NCBI GenBank assembly: GCA_013407085.1 | Contig: JACCGJ010014427.1 | Location: 1-64,000, forward strand | Reading direction: 5' to 3' | Source: Atriophallophorus winterbourni | Taxonomy: Eukaryota; Platyhelminthes; Trematoda; Plagiorchiida; Microphallidae | Length of the DNA stretch: 64,000 nt | Shown: positions 57,552 through 64,000 of the stretch, piece after piece | How positions within the stretch are numbered: the stretch's first letter is position 1 | Layout of the letters: each line of letters begins with the position of its first letter | Made by a program: the position numbers and the translations under genes | Notes under the pieces: generated by a model | Database searches by the model: none | Told to the model about the DNA's origin: nothing | The model's input: the letters and a program-made list of their open reading frames with translations, nothing else

Positions 57552-57660
57552 GGGCTTACCAATTGTAGTACACGAAGAATTCGTGCATCACGTCGGGCTC
57601 ACCAATTTGTAGTGCACGAAGTATTCGTGTATCACGTCGGGCTCACCAATTTGTAGCGGT
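57552..57660 (-). repeat. 43-44-bp tandem repeat carrying two primer-binding sites
   Basis: Units begin GGGCT at 57552, 57595 and 57639. Minus-strand TGGTGAGCCCGACGTGAT occurs twice, exactly (57604-57587 and 57648-57631). TGTAGCGGTT follows at 57652, like the inner LTR edge of gypsy B. It marks the LTR/primer-site junction of a minus-strand gypsy remnant whose Pol is at 56788-57420. Confidence 0.7.
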
Positions 57661-58470
57661 TGATCCAGCGGAGATTTCACCACTAACTGAGTACGCCTTC
57701 TGATTATTGTACCCAACAAATCATAACACACTTCTGAACGTAACACGACATACAGATCCCAAACAATCCGACGATAGACTTGTCCCAAAGCAGAACACGT
57801 TAGCAGCGTGAATAATATATGCAAATTGTGTACATATTTTGTTTGTATCACTATAACAAAACAAATGACAAAATATGCAGGATTATTGTAATAAAATATG
57901 CCATGATGAAAACACCATAATATGCAGTGAAAAATACACAAACGTTATCACAAAATTGAGAAATTTCTTTTGCTAACAATCATACATAATGTCATGAATA
58001 TACAAAAATATGAAGTATTAAATACTATTACCGAACTCATAATATTGTTCTATCTAAACAATTTTATTATGGATTCAATTATGAAAAAGCAATGTTCTAA
58101 GCACATCGTACATACCGTCAGCTGAGAAATCCAACAAACAAACTGATAGTGGTGTGATTATTCTAGAGAGAAACAAGAATATTTTGTCCCTCTTTGGTGG
58201 AAAAATTAGGATATGGTGTTCGCCATTTCTATTGTTTAATAAAAGATCTCAAAAATAATTTTCGTCCGACCCAAAACTGAATGTTAAGTGACGCAAAGTC
58301 TGTAGCTATGTAACTGAGGAATATTTGCAGCAAAGAAAATGTATCACTTTTTGTTTTACAATCTTTTTGCTGGCGCTCGATTTCACTTTGTAACGTGTTT
58401 GTCGGGGATGGTATGTTATTATTTTTGCTTGTTATTCATTACATATTTTCCGTATTTTTATTTCTGCTAT
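57661..58470. other. Gypsy LTR remnant and TOM40 upstream region
   Basis: From 57652 a gypsy 5' LTR remnant is likely, but its outer edge is not clear. The rest should hold the TOM40 promoter; I cannot define one. Confidence 0.35.
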
Positions 58471-58482
58471 TATTTTAGAATT
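58471..58482 (+). promoter_or_regulatory. Splice or trans-splice acceptor before TOM40
   Basis: A pyrimidine-rich run ends TATTTTAG at 58478, 4 nt before the start codon. Confidence 0.55.
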
Positions 58483-59436
58483 ATGGGAAATGCAGTGCTT
58501 GCCGCTTCACCTGCTGGCGATTCCAAACCAAGTGAACCCTCAGTGGAAAAACCTGATCGAAATTCTGACGGACCAGGGACTATCGAAAATATTCACAACA
58601 AAGCCCATGAGGTGTTTCCCGTTCCGTTTAATGGAGCAAAATTAGTCGTAAACAAAGGATTATCGCAGAATTTTCAAGTTAATCATTCTTTGAACCTAAG
58701 CAGTGAAGATCAAGTTGGATACAGGTTTGGGGTCACTTATGTTGGGCACAACAAAGTATCAGATACGGAAAGTTACCCTGTGTTAATGGGTGAAATTCAA
58801 CCAAATGGATCAATGCAAGCTCAAATTATCCATCGACTTGCCCCTTCGTTGTTTCTGCGTTATGCTGCTCAATCTCAGCGCAGTCGAATGGTTGGACAGC
58901 AACTTGTGACTGAGTTTAAAACTCCAAAATGGCAGTCTGCTCTTACTGTCATCAACCCCGATCTTGCTCGCGGACAAGTAATGGCAGCTGTTGACATCAT
59001 GAGGCAGGTTACCTCCCGAACCACATTTGGTAGCATGTTTTTTTATCAGCGCTCATCACAACTTAGTGGCAATCAGGATGGTGTTTGGAGTGTCGGTGGT
59101 AAGTACAATGGCGATAATTGGCAACTGGCTTTGACCGCTAGACCATGGCGGTTAGGGTTTCATAGTAGTTTTCATATGCAAGTGAATGAAAATTTGCAGT
59201 TGGCAGCGGAGCTTGAATCCACCCATCAGCAGCAATCAAGTACAACGACAATCGGTTACAAGTATGACATCCCAAAAGCCAACGTAACTTTCAAAGCGCA
59301 ATTAGATTCTGATTGGAATATTGCATCCTCTTTGGAAAAAAAATTGACACCTTTCCCTTTTACGTTTACACTGTGCGCCCTTGGAAACCAAGCCAAAGCT
59401 AAGTATGCCTTTGGAATCGGCCTCATGGTTGGCTAA
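58483..59436 (+). CDS. TOMM40: TOM40, mitochondrial import pore subunit
   Basis: 317 residues without an intron. TOM40 is the 19-strand beta-barrel of the outer mitochondrial membrane through which nuclear-encoded precursors pass. Conserved segments are FNGAKLVVNKGLSQNFQVNH, YRFGVTYVGHNK, PVLMGEIQPNGSMQAQIIH, GKYNGDNWQLALT, IGYKYDIPKANVTFKAQLDS and SLEKKLTPFPFTFTL. The C-terminal beta-signal is YAFGIGLMVG. The N-terminal part is short and hydrophilic. The upstream in-frame codons from 58339 are hydrophobic, low in complexity and end at the acceptor, so I take the Met at 58483 as the start. The lack of introns contrasts with HP1 and CDK20; a retrogene origin is possible, but I see no poly(A) tract. 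Confidence 0.95.
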   Translation: MGNAVLAASPAGDSKPSEPSVEKPDRNSDGPGTIENIHNKAHEVFPVPFNGAKLVVNKGLSQNFQVNHSLNLSSEDQVGYRFGVTYVGHNKVSDTESYPVLMGEIQPNGSMQAQIIHRLAPSLFLRYAAQSQRSRMVGQQLVTEFKTPKWQSALTVINPDLARGQVMAAVDIMRQVTSRTTFGSMFFYQRSSQLSGNQDGVWSVGGKYNGDNWQLALTARPWRLGFHSSFHMQVNENLQLAAELESTHQQQSSTTTIGYKYDIPKANVTFKAQLDSDWNIASSLEKKLTPFPFTFTLCALGNQAKAKYAFGIGLMVG

Positions 59437-59730
59437 GCACTTATTTTTTTATAAACAGTGATTAAATCTTTTTTTATCTGTGCGTCGTTAGTTATAGCGC
59501 CATGGATCTCATGGTTGTTGTACATAGCTCTTTTTAGCTACATTTTTGAACAAAGTATATACTTAAAACTTTTTTCTCCTAACTTTGGGAATCGGTGTTT
59601 AAATATGATAAATCAATTCTCGTGCTAATATTACAAACAAATTTTTTTATTACATTCTTTTAGTTGTGCTCATTTTGCGTAACCGAAATCACTCTTTGCC
59701 TTGCCGTTTTCTCATTCAGATGGTATGGTA
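59437..59730. other. TOM40 3' UTR and intergenic DNA
   Basis: T-rich sequence; no canonical AATAAA close to the stop codon. Confidence 0.4.
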
Positions 59731-59732
59731 CG

Positions 59733-59910
59733 AAAGCACAAGCCTGATCCAGGCTAAGTGCCGCACAGTCGTAGACTGCACGTGGGCTAAGATACTGTCA
59801 GGTTGCCCATGCTTAGACAGAGGGGGGAAATATAAATGGTAGTTAGACTACAGTCGGGTTTCAGCATGCAGCACATTACCGTTCGTCAATCGATTTAGCA
59901 CGATGTTAGC
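59733..59910 (+). repeat. Short interspersed repeat, copy 9
   Basis: GAAAGCACAAGCCTGATCCA, GTGCCGCACAGTCGTAGACT, CGTGGGCTAAGATACTGTCA, then the GGTAGTTAGACTACAGTCGG and CAGCATGCAGCACATTACCG tail shared with copies 6 and 10. Confidence 0.85.
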
Positions 59911-60150
59911 CGCACAGCACAGAAATGCTGCACGATTGCACATCTGAGCATTTTCTCAGTCAGAATCTGGTTATCACGATCATATTGACCTGTTTTAGGT
60001 AAGAATGAGCAGTTTACAGCTTGGTAATGTCGAGTCGCGTAAACAAGACTAGCGGTCGATTGGCATTACACGATGTGTTCCCGTCAATATTATACAATGA
60101 CACCCCTCACTAAACTCGGGTCAAAAATGCTGAAACAAGTCGACTTGCAC

Positions 60151-60350
60151 TCTATGACTGTGCGGCACAATGCCTGATCCAGGCAAAGTGCCGCACAGTC
60201 CAGGACCCCACGTGCGCTAGACAGATATGGTAAAGGAAAATAGCAATGGCAGTGAGACTCCGGTGTGTATACGCATGCAGCTCACAACCGTTGGCAAATC
60301 AATTTAACACGATATTAGCTGTCCGACACAGAAGTGCTACACGATTACCC
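60151..60350 (+). repeat. Short interspersed repeat, copy 10, with a palindromic head
   Basis: It begins with a 45-nt near-perfect palindrome (60156-60200; arms GACTGTGCGGCAC and TGCCTG, each with its inverted partner). The family's GGCAGTGAGACTCCGGTG and GCATGCAGCTCACAACCG tail follows. Confidence 0.85.
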
Positions 60351-61048
60351 ATCCGTGCGGTAATGATTTATAGTAAAACATTCAACTAATTACGTTAGCC
60401 GGTGTTTGTGTGATATCCGCTTATAAGCCAACAGTACCACTCGCTTTATAATATGACTAAATTGAATGATGAAGAGCTAGTTTCCGCTCCATCGCATTAA
60501 TCTCGAAAGCGTTCTAATCTATTTTACAACGACCATTTGTATTACAGTTGTAGTCGATTACTTAATCGCAACTTTGTGAAATAAATTTTGGAATATGTGC
60601 CTTCAATCGAGGTACATAACGTCGCGCTGAGACTGGACCTTAACGTGGTGCGATGGTTTGTGTACCTTCATGACCCATTGAGCTATACTGGTTGGTGTCT
60701 TGGTGCCAGCTGAGCGACTCATAACAGGAAGGTCAATAGATAGAGGTCAGACAAACTCAGTCTCAACCCACTGCCTTGTGGTTCAGGCTTTTTAGCCAAA
60801 GGCTCCGGGTGCGGCCCCCTACTTCGGCCTGGGCAACCGGGTAGTATCACGCCCACAAGCAATTATGAAAATAAAGGTATAAATGATAGATCCCGTGTTC
60901 TCACGCTCTCTGCTCAAAATGCTTTAAATGATCTCACACTGCATGCAAAGTTTTTGATAACTGTTTTCCGTTTTGTGGTTCTCTGGTTAGCCCTGACAGA
61001 AGTGCAGCTTGTTCATCGAGGTTTCCGAATTCAGCCACTTCGAATATT

Positions 61049-61477
61049 TTGCCTGCTTCGAATGCCTCCAGAGCGTTCTTCCGCCCACGCGTACCATTCA
61101 AATTAGCGGCGTTTAATGTACGGACTTTAGCTAGCATCGGACAGCAGGCAGCCTTGGCTCGCACGCTTGATAGCCTCGACGTCGATGTGTGCTGTTTGTC
61201 GGAAACACACATGCATAACTCTAGCTCAGTTACACGATTGTCTAACCCTTCGAACTTACGTAAGTCACACTATCTACGTTTGTCCACTGATGACGATGCC
61301 ATGGTATCTGGTCAAGCTGGTGTCGGAATCGTCTTGAGTGAGCGAGCTGAGGTCGCACTGTTAGACTGGATCCCCGACAGTCGCCTTTGTGCAGTAAGAC
61401 TACAGGGTTCGTGCAAAAAGGCCGATTTCGCAACCAATCCCGCGACCTGTTGTGGTTGCTGCCTATGCACCGACTAA
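61049..61477 (+). pseudogene. RTE LINE endonuclease, N-terminal half
   Basis: FKLAAFNVRTLASIGQQAAL, VDVCCLSETHMH and GQAGVGIVLSERAEVALLDW are the first apurinic-endonuclease motifs, including the Asn and the catalytic Glu of SETH. A one-base shift near 61410-61450 moves the rest into the next frame. Confidence 0.9.
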
Positions 61478-62897
61478 TTGTAGCTCTGAACTTGACAAGG
61501 ATGAGTTTTATGGAAGATTACAAGAACTCATTAGACTTGCATCGAGGAGTGACATCGTTGTCCTAGCTGGAGACATGAATGCACGTGTAGGCCGTCTATC
61601 TTTAAACGAGCATTTCGTGGGTGGACGGTTTGGTCTCGATTGTCATCGTAATGACAACGGCGAAAGATTGCTTAACTTGTGCTCAGAGCACAGACTGTAC
61701 CTTGCCAGCACTAACTTCCGCCATTCGAAGCGTCACTGCTCCACCTGGAGATCTCCATCGGCGGCCTTGTTCACGCAAATTGACCATATTGCTATCAGCT
61801 ACTCCTGGCGAGGGAGTGTGCAAGATTGCCGCTCCTACTGGGGCACCTGTCTAGAGTCCGATCATGCGTTAGTCTGTGCTAAGCTCTCGATGCGTTTTGG
61901 TGGGAAACGTAGAAATGTTGCAAGGCAGTTGAATGTTGCTAGGCTTAACGATCTCCCGGTTCTCCGAGGGTTTCAGGCCAATTTGAGTCTGCATCTGTCT
62001 ACAGTTCCCCAAAATAGTATCGATGACCAATGGAGTGGGATTCAAACCTCCTTGGAAACAGCCGCGTTGGATAGTTGTGGGTTGACTTCCCGTGTAGCTC
62101 AGCACTGGGTTTCTGCGAATTCTCTCCAATTAATGGACCAACGTCGGTTGCTTTCTGCTGATAGCATACATGATGCGTCACGAAGGCTTATTAAACGTAA
62201 ACTGGTTGCCAGTTTGAGAACCGACAGGGAAAGTTGGTGGAGTTCTAAGGCTACGGAAATGGAATCTGCGGCAGCTGTAGGCAATTTCAGAAAATTGTTC
62301 CAACTCATCAGAACAACTGGAAGCGGGCGACCAGGCATCAGTGAGTTGATACGTGAAGCAGATGGTTTGCCAGTTTTTAACATGCACAGACGCATGGAGC
62401 GATGGGCAGAACATTTTGAAGCACAGTTTAACTGGCCTTCTGCACCCACTGATTTCGAGAATACGGAACACTGTACCCCATGGTCGATTTCTCTTGAGGC
62501 CCCGACTCAATCAGAGATTTACAGTGTAGTCCGGAGCCTTAAGCGCTATCGGGCATCAGGTGGTAATGTCTTGATTTCGTCTTTATTCAAAGATGTCGGT
62601 TTCGCTTTAGTTCGCGAACTTCAAGCGCTGTTCGCCAACATTTGGGCTGAGGAACGCGTTCTGATCCCTCGGAGAGAATCAGTAATTGCTCCGATTTTCA
62701 AAACGGGATGGTGCGATTCATGGGAAAATCATCGGGGTATCAGTCTCATTTCAGTAGCTCCTAAAATACTGGCGTCCATCCTGCTTCACCGATTGAGTAC
62801 CAAACGGGAAGAGCAAACTGGGTTTCGTGCCGGTCGAGGGTGCATATATCTATTTTTGACACTGTCGGTTACTGGAGTAACGCCATGCTTTTCGTAG
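61452..62897 (+). pseudogene. RTE LINE endonuclease C-terminal half and reverse transcriptase start
   Basis: VVAAYAPTNCSSELDKDEFY, LAGDMNARVG, HCSTWRSPSAALFTQIDHIA and ESDHALVCAKLS complete the endonuclease with its Asp, Asn and Asp-His residues. A linker leads to the reverse transcriptase (IAPIFKTGWCDSWENHRGIS, then EEQTGFRAGRGC). The frame is lost at about 62880, just before the first catalytic Asp. Confidence 0.92.
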
Positions 62898-63512
62898 ACC
62901 AACTATCGTGGTATTCCTTGACATCCGATCGGAATTTGATTCAATCGATCGCGAAAGTCTTTAGAACTGTCTGCTGAGACATGGAGTGCCCGAGAAGTAT
63001 CTTTTGATCTTGAACTATATTGCCAAACTTCAGGCAGGGTTCGAGCGTACGGACAATTGTCGTCCTCGTTCAATATCTCCAGCGGGGTGCGGCAGGGCTG
63101 CCGTATCTCGCCGTTCCTTTTTAACTTCGCGATCGACGATGTCCAGAGAAAAGCTTTCGCTGGTCTGGTGGGCGCAGGTGTTGAACTTCTGCTGGGTGAG
63201 AGAGCTACCGATCTAGATTATGTGGATGACATCGCACTTCTGGGAGATGACCCTCATATGATGCAACAATCCCTGGACCGCCTGGCACTTGAATCTTCAA
63301 GGTATGACATGTGCTTTGCGCCTAACAAGTGTAAAACTCTTCCGAACCCAACTGTGTGCGATGTCAATCTTGAATTGGTCGACAGCTTTTGTTCACCTTG
63401 GCAGTTGTATCTCTGCTGCGAGCGGAAGATGTCCGTCGACTTTCTGTTTTTGGCACCCGTTGCCTGCTTAGAATTGCTCGCATTCGGTGGCAGCATCGTG
63501 TTACAAATTTAG
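62898..63512 (+). pseudogene. RTE LINE reverse transcriptase core
   Basis: A short broken part with VFLDIRSEFDSIDRESL (about 62915-62960) is followed by the 63057-63512 frame. That frame has SGVRQGCRISPFLFNFAIDD and the catalytic DLDYVDDIALLGDD, then the MCFAPNKCKTL thumb region. Confidence 0.9.
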
Positions 63513-63835
63513 ATGTCTGCAAGCGGGTGTTAGGACCAGGTGGCCACGGAGTGAGAGAAATGCTGATGCTTGCGATGGTTGTGACATGTTTTAAGAATGC
63601 CTACTCACCGTTTACCGTACCGCGCCTTATTCGCAGAGTCTTGCAGAAGCTGGGAGAAACGATCGGGTGGCCAGTCCATGACGTGTCGCGTTGGAATGAA
63701 GAAACTCACCGTAGCGCTAGGCTCAGTTGGGCGTATTCGTTTGCCTGGGTGGGGTCCAAAATCTCCACCTAATAGTTGGCTGGAAACCTTACGAGATATG
63801 GCTGCAAACCGAAGTTAGTGGCGCCACTGTATTTT
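63389..63835 (+). pseudogene. RTE LINE C-terminal region
   Basis: Alternating frames give DVRRLSVFGTRCLLRIARIR, NLDVCKRVLGPGGHG, MPTHRLPYRALFAE and RLPGWGPKSPPNSWLETLRD, then MAANRS. Same order as in the split copy at 3.5-5.6 kb. Confidence 0.8.
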
Positions 63836-64000
63836 TTATTATATAAAAAACAAAACTCACAAAATCGCATGCAATGAAACTACAAAAACAAGAGGCTTTT
63901 GCGTATTCCGCTTGCCTGCTTTCCCTTTTCCACGCGCTTGCTTATCTGCTTCATATTGCTTGGCACTTTGTCTGGCTCCAGACTTGTGCTTCATGATGAT

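Larger units (their letters stand above)
60600..64000 (+). mobile_element. RTE-like LINE, nearly full length
   Basis: A 5' leader (about 60600-61080) with GAGCTATACTGGTTGGTGTC and a GGCCTGGGCAACCGGGTAG block precedes endonuclease, reverse transcriptase and a C-terminal region ending in LPGWGPKSPP and MAANRS. The 3' UTR runs off the window. Frameshifts near 61430, 62890, 63390 and 63520 and an in-frame stop after ANRS near 63818 inactivate it. Same family as the 3' fragments at 3.2, 6.8, 9.9 and 10.4 kb. Confidence 0.85.

Noticed and set aside
58339..58482. 48-codon N-terminal extension of TOM40
   Set aside because: It is hydrophobic, low in complexity, ends at a splice-acceptor-like site and has no counterpart in TOM40; it is best taken as intron or leader.
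60600..60870. tRNA-derived SINE or tRNA gene in the leader before the RTE element
   Set aside because: I could not fold a cloverleaf or find a good B box; it fits better as LINE 5' leader.

Overview
The window is eukaryotic and very repeat-rich. The transposable elements point to a parasitic flatworm, most likely a digenean trematode: CsRn1-type Ty3/gypsy with a CHCC Gag motif, BEL/Pao, a Penelope-like element with a GIY-YIG domain, RTE-like and CR1-like LINEs, and hAT elements. Spliceosomal introns of only 29-43 bp in two host genes fit the same view. I infer the group, not the species.

Three host genes can be supported. At 8.0-8.6 kb (+) lies a four-exon HP1/chromobox gene with a chromodomain and a chromoshadow domain. 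At 10.8-12.1 kb (-) lies a CDK20-like kinase gene of at least eight exons. At 58.5-59.4 kb (+) lies an intronless TOM40 gene, the mitochondrial outer-membrane import pore. All three have a splice-acceptor-like AG 4-15 nt before the start codon, which would fit spliced-leader trans-splicing.

Layout: 0-7.4 kb holds CR1 and RTE LINE remnants, including an RTE copy split by a 1.58-kb hAT element that itself carries a piggyBac-like MITE. 8-12.1 kb holds HP1 and CDK20, convergent, with RTE 3' fragments and a possible solo LTR between them. 13.2-22.4 kb holds several CR1 copies in both orientations, one hit by a hAT MITE, plus a Penelope-like element with a candidate hammerhead ribozyme. 22.7-28.2 kb holds a long LINE with a (TTA)n tail that is split by a Tigger/pogo-like element. 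28.2-43.5 kb is a four-level nest of LTR retrotransposons (gypsy A > BEL E > gypsy B > BEL C); the three inner insertions each have identifiable target-site duplications. 43.5-55 kb holds LINE fragments, an unclassified three-copy repeat, one assembly gap and long stretches where I recognise nothing. 55.6-57.7 kb holds LINE and gypsy debris with tandem repeats. TOM40 follows, and 60.6-64 kb is a nearly full-length RTE-like LINE.

A short interspersed repeat of about 110-220 bp occurs roughly ten times in both orientations. Insertion order can be read in several places. I saw no bacterial genes, CRISPR arrays, rRNA or convincing tRNA genes. All identifications rest on reading motifs by eye; no database search was run.
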